The position numbers and the translations under genes are program-made. From the NCBI GenBank assembly GCA_030062745.1, contig CP099840.1, positions 33,545,101 to 33,609,100 of the forward strand: a stretch of DNA of 64,000 bases. The letters are read 5' to 3'. The notes below the pieces were generated by a model, which did no database searches, was not told where the DNA came from, and worked only from the letters and a program-made list of their open reading frames with translations. Positions 1-13,829 of the stretch are shown here, in pieces; the stretch's first letter is position 1, and every line of letters begins with the position of its first letter. This stretch comes from Capitulum mitella. Its lineage: Eukaryota; Arthropoda; Thecostraca; Pollicipedomorpha; Pollicipedidae.

Positions 1-273
1 AACGTCTGCGGTTTGCAAGAGCGCCGGCCGGGTCCACCGGCGTTCGAGCGATCTCGTGAGCGGTTGTAAGGAGCGCCGACGGGGGGGGGGGACTCGGAAG
101 CGGCTGTCGGGGACGACTCGACTGACGCCCCAATTCCGCCCGCCGCGCCCGGCCGCACCACCGGCTGGAACGCAACAGGCGCTTCCGTTCAAAAACCGGC
201 CCACCTACCGGCCCGGGGCGGCCGCGACCGAGCTCCGCCGGCCGGCCGCCGTGACGCGGTCCGCGACGGCCGC

Positions 274-286
274 CACGTGACGTCAC
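274..286. promoter_or_regulatory. Overlapping E-box and CRE palindrome
   Basis: CACGTGACGTCAC joins a CACGTG E-box to a full TGACGTCA site within a CpG-rich block (1-700). This arrangement is common in invertebrate and vertebrate housekeeping promoters, but no transcript start or gene is seen here. Confidence 0.3.
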
Positions 287-700
287 GGGGCAGACCCGAC
301 ATGGCGTCACTCGCCCGCAGCCGGGCCGGAAGACGGCACACACCGCGGTCAGCCTTATCGGCGCGGAAGCCGCAGACGACGTGGATCCCTGTTGGCGGGC
401 TCGCGGGTCGCGGGAGTCGGATGGCGCAGAGCCGCGGCCGTCCTTTCGCCGCGGGCGCGGCTGGTCGACGCATCACGCACGACGGGCCCCCAGGTAACTG
501 GAGCCGCCACGCCGACCCCGCGCGGCACCAAAAACAGCCGCTAGGTAACGCTCCGGGAAGAGCTCCGCGTGCGCAGCTGGCGTCTGAGAACGGCAGACAG
601 CCAGGGCGTCTGCGGCACGCATTGCGGGTGGGGTGGATCTACGCCCACCTCAAGAGCCGACGGTGACGACGGTTGATGGAGCAGTCATCTCCGACCGTGT

Positions 701-2030
701 GCACCGTGCGAATCAAAGTTGCACGCGTGCAGCTAGGTGAATACTGCGTATTGTGCTGCTCAAACAATGACACGCGACATCATTATTCAGTATTGCATAA
801 CATGAGTATCGTACCACAGTTTGCAGGGTGTATGTCGACACTGCAGGCTCTGCGCAAACGAAGTGGCGTTACAACGGTAGGACGCTGACGGAGAATGCGC
901 CAGAGAATAATGGACATTTCCCGGCTGATTGTGGTCTCTGTCGCGATTCTTTCTGCGTAGTTATACTTTTGTCGCGACGCATTTTTCAGGAAGCTTATTT
1001 TGCTATCATCCGGAAGCGCAGTTTTCTCCAAGAGGCCAGGGACTAAACAACAAACGCGATCTGGTCATCATTCAGCTTTTCACGTCTGATCCACATGAAT
1101 CTGGTACTTCTCAGGAGACGGACGTACGCATCAACCACAAGTTTTCCAGCGGCAACATGAGCTGCATTCGCACCACTCGACTCACGACTGGTTCGCTACT
1201 CATCTCCGCATAAAATAAAGAACCAGCACGAAACATATCTTCTCATATGCAACGTCCGGCGGTGGCGGCGCCACGTGGCCAGGAAGACGGGGATCAAAGA
1301 CATTTTCCAATCCTTTCTTTTCATGCCTCATCATTGGGAAAATGCTAAGTTTTCCCGAGCTAGCGGGTCAGTTGTGCCCATTCCCCCCTTGGCCTTCCCC
1401 TGGCACCGCCGCTGATACTGCGGTTCCTGCAGTACACAATACCCAACACTGTTTCGGACTGTACAATACTAATCCTCAATGAAATGAAGGTCTAAATGGA
1501 CTGTTCCACCTTGGTCAATTTTCAGAAACAGATTTGGCTCGTACAACAATGTTGCTGATCACGAATGCAGCATTCAATTTTCTGACAAATGCCGGCAAGT
1601 GCTGTACTGCAATCAATCAAAAACTAAATTCTGTAGTAATCTGCCGATATCATGCAATGCGGGTTTTCTGTTTACGTCTGTGCCCACTATTGGCGCCACA
1701 CAACTGATGATATGGGGCACATCTAAATAAAATAAGAGGGAAATTCACGGGGAATTGTTTTAAAACACCACAAATTTAGAGTTTTGAGCCGCAATCTATC
1801 GCCAAATGACTTAGAACTACCAGCCACAACATGTCTAATCTAGCTCAAAACACGTGATGCATGGGGAAACTATACATGCGATATCCTTTACAGCGACACC
1901 CTTCTGTTCGCTCAGTACCAGAATCGCATTTTTGCTAAATCAGAAAAAGTTTTCCTAATCACCATTTCTACGAAAGTTTCAACGGTTACCGGGCTCGATC
2001 TGATTTCATTGTGAGCCTGAAACGGTCCGA
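701..2030. other. No gene seen
   Basis: Balanced composition with frequent stops in all frames and no repeat. Confidence 0.6.
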
Positions 2031-4120
2031 AAAACTGCTGAAGTTTTCGCGCCCTGCCAGCTTCCCCGGATATTTCATTCGCACTGTCGCCGGGGCAGGC
2101 CAGACTCAGCAGCCGGAACGAGAACGGGACCTTTTGGTCCAGAATCGAGCGAGCTGACCACGGACCGCCCTCCCCCACCATCCGCAGTCGACCTTCCTCC
2201 CGGTCCGCGCTGCATTGGCAGAGACCAACGAAGGACCAGCTCCCGAGCCCGCGTCCAGCAACAGTCAACCGTTCTACGGTTCTATGCGTAGTTTCGTAAA
2301 TAGTGATACACGCCGGCCCTGGAGAGAGCACGCGGCACAATGTCGGCCGCGCGATACATCAAAACCGAACGGTACATGCCGACCGGACGAGAGTAATTGA
2401 TCGCGGATCGCCATTGTCCGTCTCGTCGGTCCCGCCCGCGGCTTTCCGGGCAATAAGCCCGCTAAGAGCTGTCGGCCGGAATCTCGGCCGCGATGCCCGT
2501 CCTGATGGTCGGCCGCCAGCAAACGATCCCGACGCCCGGCCACAGAAACGGAGGGGGGGATACGGCTCCCGGACACGCTGCCACGACGTGCACACCGGAC
2601 ACAGGAGGGAAGAACACCAGGAGAGCGAGCTGCTGGGCAACAGCCCACGGAGCCGACACGGCGGCCGAGCCGGCGGCGGCGGGGCGACGCCAGTGACGGC
2701 GCCCCGCTGAGCGGGCGACGAGCCGCCGGCGGCGGCGGCGAATTCCGGCCGCCGTCACTGAAGCAATGAGATGGAGCAACTTCCGAGCGGCGGTCCGCGC
2801 CGCCCGATAACTTGGCCGACCGGATCAGCGTAATGGATCGTCCCATTGGCTGAGAGTCCGGCGGAGGTGCCCTCCTGCCGGCGGGCTCTCCAGTTGCCAG
2901 GCGAGGGGGGCTTCCCTCCGCGCTCCAGCAGGGCGGATCGGGCCAGCGACGGCGCCACGGCCAGAAACGCACTCACACCCTTCGTGACGAGGGGACACGG
3001 TCACGCTTCGTATAAGGACTCCCCCACAGACGGAGAGGCCCAGAAAGAAAACACAAATGGAGCAATCAAAAAACGGCAACGCTGTGGTAATCTTAATACC
3101 AAACATTCAGCGGCACGACGCTAACGAAACTCGCGTTAATCATTTAATGATCACACGAATGCACTTGTTTATTCGGGGTCAAAGACATCATGACGAAACA
3201 AGTGCCCGCGTGCCGCTGCGCCTCTGGCTACGCCAACGTAATGTGCCAGTTCCAGCCGGTGGGTGCACGGGGTCGACTATACGAGGGGAACGACAACCTG
3301 CCGCCCGATTTCGACTGCCACCGTCGCAGTGCGCAGTACTCGACGTGATTTCGCCACAGGTGTGCGCAAGCTCCGCTAGTGCGCCCGCGGAGCATTCATA
3401 ACCAACACAGGAACGTTTGCCAAATATCGCCGGTCGCGACAAGGGTCCCGGGAGGCGCCAACACCTGATCACGCCAGTCCCCGCGGAGCGCACCACCGAT
3501 CACCCCCGGGGGAATCTTTTCAGGCGCTGAGTCGACCGCCGCCGCCAGTGTTAGCGTACGGCAACCCCTGCCGGGAGGTAGTCTCCACCCATCAGCCGAC
3601 GGCTGGACGACTCCGTGCGAGCTGTCTCAACCGGGCCGACGGCACAACGCAGCTCGTCCGGCCGAGGCTGTGACCTGAGGCCGTGACCTGACGTGACCCG
3701 TCCCGGCTACAGATGCCACCCGAGACAGTCCGTCTCGAGCGGTGTTCACACCGTCCCTCCCACGCCGGGCCGACTTACCCGACCAGTCTGCCGGCGTCAG
3801 GAGCGATCGAGCAGGGCAGCGCCCGAGCGCGGCCGTACCGCCGTCCGCCCCCGACACCGCCCGACCGCGCCGCCGCTCCCTCGCCGCCGGCGCCGCGTCG
3901 ACTGACGTCGGCCGCGACGGCGGCTCCTGTTGCGCCGCCGGCGCCGCACCGGAAACGCCGCCGGCGCCGCCTCCGCGGCGGGTGTTGTGTCGCAGGCGGG
4001 AGCGGCGGCGCGACCGTGGGGAAACCCGCCCGGGGGAGCTTTCCAGGGTGGAGCTGCGCATTATCGAGCGCAGAAGTCCTAGCCGCGGGGGCTTTTCCAC
4101 AAAGAAGTTTTCTGCTCAGC
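2031..4120. other. GC-rich, CpG-island-like block without identifiable gene
   Basis: CpG-dense sequence with overlapping open frames on both strands, as expected from GC content alone. None resembles a known family. It could hold a promoter or 5' exons of an unrecognised gene. Confidence 0.5.
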
Positions 4121-6221
4121 TCAAATGAAAACAAACACTCCGTCCTGTCACTGGTGGCACGAAGTCCGCCGTTTTCGGACCAAACGCACACATTACTTGG
4201 TCATAGAGCCATTAAGGAAATATCCAGCAAATTCTGCCATCGATTTCAAATGTTCCATAACTCCATGCCGAGCACAAGTTCATCTGTCCAGCTTTAGTTC
4301 AACAAAAGATCATAACACGAAGAACAAACCCATCCACCTCACTTTTCAGTTGCGGTTCGTGGCTGCGGACTGTTGTGAGAAAGCAAAAACTCCGTGATGT
4401 TTCTCGGAACAAGAAACGTGACGCCAAACCTCACCAACCATGACTTTGCAGAACCAGTAACACGACCACCGATCAATATATTTCCACCCCGCGCCCGCAC
4501 CGCTGCCGATCAAGGTCGCCGCGTGTCTGACCTCCTCGCGAGGGCCGGGTTCGAAGTTCGCCCAACTCTCCAGACGCCCGGGGCGTCCTTTCAGGCGTGC
4601 GAACCACGCCGGGAAAGTTGGATCACCACTGGAGGGAGCGCGCGTGATGTCTCGTCACCGTGACAGCCCTGAACACCGGGCGGTCGCACCAATCTGGCAC
4701 GTTTCCCTCCCGCGAACACTGATCCTGAGCTGATCCTGATCCTGTCATTACAGGAGATCCTGAGCTCGTCATTACAGGAGATAGCGCATACGATCGTTAC
4801 AAAATACCTCTCCATGCGCGATGATATTTATTGTTATCATATCAGGCTGCCTAGTTCAGCGAGCCTGACCTACCCAAGTGCGGAACGTTCTTTAATGGTC
4901 CGCTGCTGTTCAACCACTGACTGAGGGTAGCAAATATTGCCCCATTTCCTGGCGAATTTTCGCGACGTCCCAAAAAACAACCAAGATTCCGATATGAAAC
5001 CTTCAGGGCCTTTTCTTGCACCGATTCCGCACATTTTGACATCCATTTGTGTGTCAAGAGCGTTCAATTTAATGTTAAAACAACCTCATAAGGGTGGCAT
5101 ATTTATGATTTTCCTATCACATTCGGACTTGTTTGTTATTTGTTTATACATGAGTTGCAAGATGCTGGTATGTTGTGATACGTGTCAGTCTATCATAACT
5201 GATTACGGGTCCATATATAACATCCTTGACGTCATACCTTGTCATCGCGGATTAAAGAGGTACGTTAGTGAGTTCTCACTTAAAGGTCCAATTTGCGTCA
5301 GAAAAAGAGTCAAAACGGCCATTTGAGTTAAAGGACATACGATTGAGTTATACCACGCTATCGACTGACGTTCGATCTGAATAAATTGGTTCCGCAGGTC
5401 CTGACACACTGTAAGGCATTATATTACATGAAATATATTATATACATTACCTGGAATACCACACGATATTTATCTCATTAGACTTTGACCTACGACCTGG
5501 ACCTACACAAACACTGCCAATGACGATCGGCATGATATTCTTGAAACCTGGGTAATCTGCATTGGTGTGTGAATGATACTGGACAGACTTTTACATGGCC
5601 AGCCCTATCATTAAAAACGTGTAACAATTTGGGACTTGGCTTTGACATGCGACCTTCTTAGTGCCTCCAGCTTAATTCTTTTCATGTTCTCAAGCCTCAC
5701 GACACATGGCTACGACGTTTGACGTTTGAATCGCTCACATCCGTCCATTAGCAAACAAGACAACCGGGGAACGGGACAACTGCTTTTCTTTCCTGTTTTT
5801 CTTCTCCTCTTTTCGTCATTGCGACCAGTCAGTTGCGTTATGCCAGATACCGCAGCTGACGGGTTTCACGTCAGAGGCACCTCTGACGCCTGGAAGCTCC
5901 TCGAGCAGGACACTAAGTTACCCAGCAACGGTCGACGTGTGCAAACCAAACGACGCCAAAATCGTTATCCACTCCATTTCCAGACGTCGGATCAAACAGT
6001 CTGTAAACAGACATCCGTATTTCCTCGACACGAGATCCGCAAAAAGTCCTTCTCACGCTTCGAACGATTCGAGCCGCAAATGAACGTTGCAAAAACCGTG
6101 CTTCTATAACACGGTGCTGTCGAACGGAACACTAATCCAAAGCTGGATAGTTGGAAAATCAAGTGGGCGAGAGCGAGAGAGCAGCAGAGAAAGAAAGATA
6201 TAGAGAGGGACGAGCAGGAAC
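4121..6221. other. No gene seen
   Basis: AT-richer. Small duplications at 4,725-4,790 (gtcattacaggagat twice, itself with a cctgt...acagg inverted pair). No conserved frame. Confidence 0.55.
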
Positions 6222-6367
<146 letters not shown>

Positions 6368-6914
6368 GTCTCAAATATATATGAAGCGGTCAACATTGCA
6401 CCAATACACCGACAGACGAGTCATATCTGAACGGTATATACCTTTACAATACAACTAATAATACACCTTGAGGATGGCCAGCGAGGTCTTCTTCGTTGTT
6501 GCTTACATCATGCCTTTCCTTTATGCTTTTTAGAAGACAAAAGGACATTTATCGATCTCTTCTAGCATTCTGCATCCAAAGAATTACAAGAATTACAAGT
6601 CAGTCACGGGCGCCAATGATAATGTTCACTACCATTGCTGAACAGTTCAAAAACGCCCGTGGAAAAATGTTCGAAAGAGAATGCATTACTCCCGGAATAA
6701 CCACACGGACAAAAGATCTCGTAAGCTCACTGTGAAAGAAAATAAACCCCATCTATTTTGTTCAGCATTGTCTCATTCAGTGCTTACCGGCTGCAAAGCT
6801 CTGAGAGTCCAGAAAGAGTTAAGGCCGGACTATTCCGGTCCGGAACGCTTAATTATTTCTTTTTTTTGCATTTCTCGTTAATTTTATAAATCTCATCTGA
6901 ACGCTTTGTTAGGG

Positions 6915-7190
6915 TACTTCGGGATCAGACTCCGAGTTAAGCAATGGCCGTTGCACGGCTCCTGATCCCGACGTACGATCACGCAGTTCCAGGCTAACGG
7001 CACGCTTGTGCGACGAAAGCTTTAACGTGCCGAAATGAACGACAGGGTCGCCCCGTAGCCTGTGTCTCTCACTGGAGGTAGGTGCCAAGTGACTTGCGGG
7101 AGAAACAGCGAGTGCCAAAGCGATTCGAACCCGCTTTGCCTCGCTGAGGAGCGATGGCAGACGCTCTGCCAACTGAGCTACCGACACGAT
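6915..7190 (-). mobile_element. tRNA-headed SINE-like element
   Basis: Minus strand from 7,190: a head with A box TAGCTCAGTTGG and B box GGTTCGAATC at tRNA-like spacing, but with T-stem and anticodon-arm mispairs that make a working tRNA unlikely. About 200 bp of body follow, ending in a structured segment: cgggatcag (6920-6928) pairs with ctgatcccg (6962-6970) around an inner gccgt/acggc hairpin. No poly(A) tail is visible. A lone tRNA pseudogene is the alternative. Confidence 0.55.
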
Positions 7191-7199
7191 TGTTTGACG

Positions 7200-10100
7200 C
7201 AAGACTCATCCGGCATTAAGTCTCGTTCGTTATTCTCAAGTTTCGACTCGTAAAAGTTATGGTCCAAATACTTCTTAGCCCCAGTCACGAAAGGGACTTT
7301 TGTTTGGCTCCTTTCGCTCCTGCCTTGATTTTCCGTGACAGCTAAAAGAGAAAAATAGCAGCCTCAAGTTCTCAGTAAATGGAACAGAAAAGTTAGTTAA
7401 CAGGAAAGGAATGAATGACATGGTCCACAAAGGTCAGGCCATTACGACGTCATATTGTTAACCCTAAGTTGGGTCACCATTAGTCATTTCTTATAACCTC
7501 GCACCTTGCCGACTCGGTTTTATTTCTGGGACCAAAGTGGCTGGTTCCACTGCTACATCTGGTCATTGCCAGTAAGCTTGCATATACTGTCATTTCCCCG
7601 TGTGTTTGTAAAGGAGTCAGCATATAACGGCATATGGCGATCTATTTCGAGCACTTCACGTCACCTGTGACGTCATCACTTCATTTTAGTCAATGGGCCG
7701 TTTTGTAAGGGAGACGACATTTAGAATCACCCAAACGCGGTCTCGTGTTCTTCACACACAGAAGAGGTAGACAAGCGGACGGGGTAAATCCCCGCACCCG
7801 GAGACCGAAAGGTGGCGAAACATTCCAGGGAAAATCCCCCGAACTCGGAGATCAAAAGGTGGTCAGACATCCCAATCAGCGTACCGCAAACACAAACAGC
7901 AAGGAGTCATTAACCCCGCCCATCATGGCACTCGCGTCCACACACCGAGTCATGGCGAAGGGTCAATTCGACCCAAACCCTAAAATCCCGATTTATAGAG
8001 GCTGAGGACTGAAAGCGGCACCACTGGACAACCTTGCTCTTGGTCTTTCTAGAATCGCCCTATGGGGTCTCCTTGGTGTGTTACATCTTCGTTCAGGTCA
8101 GGCCAGATGGAAGCATGTTATGGCTTATGTTATAGCTTCGGCAATCGTCATTTTTCTGTTGGTTTGTTGGTTTTGACTGCTTCAGAAACTCCGATAGGGT
8201 GCAAATATTCTCTTCACAGATATGCGATACGATGGCGAGCAAGACACCAAAAAGTCATCCGAGGTCATGTCAGGTCACGGTCCTCGCGGATGGTGACCGA
8301 CCTTACGACACGTGGAGGGGCCGTAGCCGCCCGATTTAAAGCTCAGGAAGTCACCGTCTGATTTTATAAAACAGCCTTAGAATCACCAATCACTTTTGGA
8401 AAGGTACTGTGAGTTTCAGAAACGTAAGTCCAATCGTTCAATGATATTCATGAAATACTAACTAGGGTCAAATGGTTCCCCATGACGGGAAGGGTAAACG
8501 CTGAAACATGCCGCAGAACAGCTTGCAATCAGAACCCGCTTGAAGAGGTTGTGAGACTCCTACTCCGACGTTTAAAACACACTTCAAAGTGGGAACACGT
8601 ATGAAAGCAAAATCGCTGCGTGGTTTCTGAAGCCAACTCTGCACCTCTCTTAAGTCACCGCAGGGGGCAAATGCTTAGCGCTGGGCCAAGATAGTTCAAA
8701 GACCCACCTTTTACGCAGGCGTAGAAGGTGGGTAAAGTAGAAGGCGTAGAAGGCGTACAAGGCGTAGAAGGTGGAAGTAAAGCCATGTGACTACTACGGA
8801 CCAATAACTGATACAGCTTGCTGGCGGCGGCACCGTCTGAGGGCAAACGCGCTCCCGTACCAACATAAGTGAAAATCAGGGGGTTACTATACGGCGTAAA
8901 TCCAGCTACGGAGATTTCTGTCTCGTCTTATGCCAGCTACGTCTTATGCCAGCCCACGGAAGTGCCGGGTGGGTTCCATCATGGAGTCGTCTGTGAGTGG
9001 ATTGGCTTCAGGTACAACGTCAGGGGGGAATTACGTCATACACAAGACGTAGCATTATCGGCGTACTTCCCGGGGAGGGCTGCCATTGTGGTAACAGTTG
9101 TGGTTGCCTTCTATTATCGGTTAAAAAAGAGCAGAGAAACGCTTCTACATCTCGAGTTTTGGCCTGAAACACAAATCCATGACGTGGGAAGGCCGGCCAC
9201 GATCACAACGCGCTGAGCATGCTAATGAACGTTCGTTGTAGTTCGCGGTGCCGTTATGAGTTGGACACTCACATATCTATGTTGTACCTGAGGAGTGCAT
9301 AAAAACCGAATTTCTCAATTGCGCGATCAGCGCAACGCAAAATTGCTACAAAAAACAGGCCTTTGCCCTCTGCCTCTGGGAGGTCAGTTCTGCCTACAGT
9401 AGATAATAGACACGCCAACAGTTAGGCTCTTCGGCAACGAGAGATGTCTGAACAGCATCATCTGTTGAGAAGCGCTGACGGATTTTTCCTCAGGTCCAAA
9501 TTCAGCACAACAAAGAGTGAACAAGATCACTTTCAATGTGAACTGAGCTCCACAATGACAAGAAAAACCATCAACTGTGGCACGGGAACCACCGTGCGAA
9601 TGTTCCGCCTTCAGCACTTCTCATCTTCAACCACTTGAAATTCGAAAACTGTTCGACGCCAATCAACGCCCGACTGACCTGCAACAGGAATTCTATCTCC
9701 AGGAAAATGTCTAACATAACTGTCATAGCAGTGGCATTATTAATTACTCCGCTTGTACAGTACGACTCACGGGCAGCCTTGTTTTCTCTCATCTGCCGAA
9801 AATGGGTAAGAAGAATGGCAACACCTGCCTATGTCAAACAGACAGGTAGCAAACAACTGCGCAACACAGGAACATTAGGAAATGCCAGTTACACCTGGAG
9901 GCGATTTCAGAGCCACTTGTCCCGATTAGTAGACAGGCATTTCCTCCAATAGAGAAATTCGCAGCTTCTAGTTGTGCTTAATACATACCAGTTTAATACT
10001 CTAGATTTGGTTCTCACTGTGGCATATTCACCTCCGATCATGAACTTAATATTACGCACCTCGCCGCTGAGAGGCCATTTTCCAATCAACTGAGGTTTGC

Positions 10101-11285
10101 CGAATATGACGATCTCGCGTTTAGCCGTCCAACGTGTACTCGAAGCAGCTCCCGGCCTTGGTGTGACGGTTAACGACCGTCAGCACGTCGGCAAAGCTAT
10201 GGATATGTCATAACCAACCACAGTCGTACAAAACATTTTTATCTGCATCCGATGTCTTGCACAAACTGTGTCCCCAATTACACAAGACGATTAGTAGACG
10301 TCTGAACATGGCCTGGTTGAAAACGCAGAACTGATCACAGTACAACTGCGCAGCACTGACAAATGGGACAAGACATCTGTGGTCGTAATGTGCAAGGCCG
10401 TCTCAAAGGCCGGCAGGGCCTCGACGTCCACAATTGCCTTTACCTGGAATCCCCGTCTCATAAAACGCCAACAATGACGAATAGATTGTCAAGAACGAAA
10501 CATTGTTCAAGAGACAAAACCTTCTTTCCGCTCGACCACGATCATTTTGTGGTATTTTTGTATTTCGGCGTCTGATTCGTGGTTCAACTGCACATTTTCA
10601 AGAAAAACGATGGTCAATAGCAACTACATGAAAACAAAACCCAGCAAATGCGACCTTTACTTCACCGTATATCAGTAAACGCAGTAATAATACCTGTAGC
10701 AAGGGGCTTCGGTCCTTGAGTCGACAATGAATTTTCCTCGAACCTCGACATTGCTCAAGGGAATACGGGACAGTTAATACATGCTTTGAGCCTCTGCTCG
10801 CTCCATATCGGCGGATGACTACAGAATAAAGCTTTTAATTAATCATATTTCTGAACCTTCTACACATCTGTCAAGCCAATGAGTGCTAAATACGTAATTA
10901 GCGTCGTTTTTCAGACCAACGAAATATACTAATTAAAAGCGGACCAAGATGGAACGTTTCATTTAATGGCCAGCCCCGATCGCCCCCCCCCCCCCCCGAA
11001 GACTGACGACTCCAGGCTCAGCCACGGCCGGCCGGCTGCCCGTTGATAACATATTTCCGGCAGCGGCGGTGGTTTCGCCCGTCGCATGCGGTGCCGGCGA
11101 CGGCGTACGGACCACGCCCGTCACGGGCTGACGGAACCTGATCACGCAGCCCACGACACGAGAACACGGCGCACCGAGCCACCCGCGCCTCCGCTCCCCC
11201 CAATTTTCGGTAGCAATGTGGCCGCACGTGTTTGTGGATTTTGCTAATGGCTGTCCTGTGAAACGCCGCACCACAAACTGGCGTT
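7200..11285. other. No gene seen apart from a 9-bp repeat
   Basis: Open frames are short and unrecognised on both strands. A C-run lies at 10,983-10,997. Confidence 0.5.
8710..8785. repeat. 9-bp tandem repeat (gcgtagaag)n
   Basis: Five to six variants of gcgtagaag/gcgtacaag in tandem. Confidence 0.85.
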
Positions 11286-11708
11286 ATGGGATCTGATAGG
11301 GTAATGGTTCCCATTATCGCTGAGCAAAAATTGAGGCTGCTCTTTTTCTACATCCAATTCGCAGTTCACACCGTTCAAAGTATATCACACTACGTCAGAG
11401 CAACGTTTTTTACTGATATCATTGTTTTTCATAACGATAACAGTTTGGCAGAGAGCGTGACTAAAGCTTTTCACGAGTGTGTGATCACCAACGAAGTAGA
11501 CACGGCTTGTTTGTCACAGGTTTTCAAGGCTAATCTTCCACTTATTGGAATCCCAATTTTGAGCGCACACTACCACTACGCAAAATTTTATACTCCATTA
11601 ACGCTAATGAATTTTACTGTGAATAAACTTATTAAACTAGAAAATCTGAAAACGGAAAACTATAAAGAATTAACCATACAAAATTATACAAACGCTGAGG
11701 CACCCTGA
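11286..11708 (+). CDS. Unrecognised 140-codon open frame
   Basis: Begins MGSDRVMVPIIAEQK and ends NYTNAEAP. It is notable only because it is long for a moderately AT-rich stretch. Hydrophobic and polar residues are mixed, with no signal peptide, repeats or motif that I recognise, and no splice partner was found. It may be chance or a decayed element. The sequence supports no function. Confidence 0.15.
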   Translation: MGSDRVMVPIIAEQKLRLLFFYIQFAVHTVQSISHYVRATFFTDIIVFHNDNSLAESVTKAFHECVITNEVDTACLSQVFKANLPLIGIPILSAHYHYAKFYTPLTLMNFTVNKLIKLENLKTENYKELTIQNYTNAEAP

Positions 11709-11843
11709 TGAAGCCAAGACACAAGGACGGAGTTCTGCCGCCATGCATAAACCACCATTACCGGCCCCGCAGGGTCGGTTTCTCCCAAAACAGACCCAGC
11801 CGAACATCACTGAGGTCCAGTCCGGCCAAGGAGAGGCATGCTT

Positions 11844-11975
11844 GAGCTCCACCGGAGGAGAGACGGCCTCCAGCTCCACTGCGGGACAGACGGGTTTCAG
11901 CTCTACCGGAGGAGAGGCGGGTTCCAGTTCCGCCGGCGGGCAGACATGTTCCAGTTCCGTCCCGAGACAGGCAGG
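11844..11975. repeat. ~30-bp minisatellite
   Basis: About four units resembling agctccaccggaggagag, open on both strands and hence the long overlapping frames there. No recognisable protein. Confidence 0.8.
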
Positions 11976-13560
11976 TTCCGGGCGTGGCTCGGTCACGCCC
12001 TGTGAGCGGCAGACGGCCGAGCGGCCGCCAGTCGGCCGGCGGTCACGGCCGGTGGGCCGCAGACGGAGCACGGTCCGCCAGCCGTCGCCCGGGCCGGCCG
12101 ACACGCCGCACTGCGGCAGCGTCGGCACCGGGCGGCAGCTGGCCGTCCGACCAGGGTCGGCCCGACCCCGCCGGGTCAGCGCGGGCTCCGGTAGGACCGG
12201 CGCTGACCCGGCGTCCAGCACCGTCCGTCGTCACCGGTCCGGCCGCTCGTCCGCGGGCGAAGGGACCGCCAGGTGAAACGCCTCTCGACCACGGCCTGGC
12301 GGAGCGGGGCTGCCGGCGGGCGGGGCCCCCGGCGGCCCCCGGCGGGCGGGGCCCCCAGCGGGCGGGGCCCCCAGCGGGCGGGGCCCCCGGGCGGGCCCCG
12401 CGGGCGGGGCCCCCAGCGGGCGGGGCCGCCCGGCGACACGGCCGATCCGAACGCGCCGCGCTCCGTCGAACACCAGCTGCTGATCGCCCGGCGGCGCGGT
12501 GTGGCGCGTGCATGAACGGCTGATTAACCCCGCCCGGGCGTGAGGTGGTCGGCCGTCTCCGCGCAGTCGTCGAGAGCTGCCGCACCTCGCCCGCCGAGCC
12601 GGCGCGAGCGCCTCGATCGCGCGTGCCGCGGGTGCCGCATCCGTCGGCGAACTCTGTCACGGCCGGCCAGCTGTGGGCGTGACGGGCCCGAGCGGCCCGG
12701 GTCTGCGACTCAGGCCGCGCCGCAGTCGAACCGCGCTCACGGTCCCTGAGGCGGCGGCCGTCAGCTCAGGCCACCCGGCAGCCGACACTCGGCAGGCGCG
12801 GGGCACAGCCCGACACCAGCACCCGAAACCGACCGCCACGTCGAGCTTTCCCCGGCGCGGACACCGCGGCTTGGACGCCCCACTCGAGAGCTCTTCAGCA
12901 GAGGCGCCGGAGGAGCATGGCGCTCGCGCTGCGACCACTGCGCGGCGGGCCCGCGGGGGTCTGCGTCAGACCGTCTTTCCGGCGCATCGGACAAGGGCCA
13001 CAAGTCGGAGTGTTCCTGACATCGACCGGCGCTCCGGGCGGCGGCAATTATCGGAGCTATCGACCGGCGACGAAAGTGACCGAGACAGGTGGGATGTCTA
13101 CCCCCTTCGGCTGCCAACATGGATACGTGACAGATCGCTAGGGGGTTTTCCAGCGCGACTCAGGAGACAGCTGGATGCACAATCACGCGAGCGAAAGTTC
13201 AGGCAGACGGCGTCAATATCACAGCTGGCATTTCACCTCACGACCGGGAGCCCCAGCAGGGCCTAAGGTGTCTCACAGTGGGGTAACAGTGCTCGATGGG
13301 AGTAGCAACAGAGCATGTCGCCACGGCAGGAGACCAATGATTTCAGACTCCGGCGTGGAATTCTTGCAGGAAACATCACATTCCTTCCGTCACGCTAATG
13401 GGATTCCAACGGACGAGACGTTCCTCGGTCTGGTATAAGTACAAAGACTTTCAAGCATACTGCCGGTGCTCCCACAGGGCCGTGCCACCAATACCATCAC
13501 TATCTGAGGTGACCCACGGCCAACGTTAATGAATCTTCACTCGCGGATTTTTCTGCTAAA
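11976..13560. other. GC-rich block without identifiable gene
   Basis: CpG-dense to about 13.1 kb with overlapping frames on both strands, no conserved motif, and the gggcgg minisatellite described separately. Confidence 0.5.
12318..12430. repeat. GC-only 19-20-bp minisatellite (gggcggggcccccagc)n
   Basis: Five or more copies built of G4/C5 runs, almost without A or T. Each contains a GGGCGG Sp1-type box. It lies in the GC-rich block 11.9-13.1 kb. Confidence 0.92.
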
Positions 13561-13829
13561 TTCATCACGTGCGCACGTGAGATGTTCAACATTTTGTTTT
13601 TTTTGTGAGAAAACAACGTTCGTGGGAGCGGGCTGGGTCTCGCACTAAGCTCTTGAGACTTTCATCCTCCAACTTCCTCCGCTTTCTGTCTAGCAATCTT
13701 GGCAAGTTCCAGGGAATGTTCCAGCTCGGCTGGAGGAGGACGTTATATACGTTACCTTCTGGGAACGCTCCGTTCGTTTTGACCAGCGTATCATTGGGAG
13801 TCTGAGAAATACCTGCGAGGACGACAGCA

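Noticed and set aside
4540..4580. tRNA-like gggttcgaagttcgcc
   Set aside because: A B-box-like motif without a convincing A box or cloverleaf.
7115..7190. Functional tRNA gene on the minus strand
   Set aside because: A and B boxes are good, but the T stem has mismatches and the anticodon arm does not fold cleanly; better read as a SINE head or pseudogene.
11670..12221. 183-codon minus frame with ELEPASPPVELK repeats
   Set aside because: Produced by the 30-bp minisatellite and GC-rich flank; no recognisable domain.
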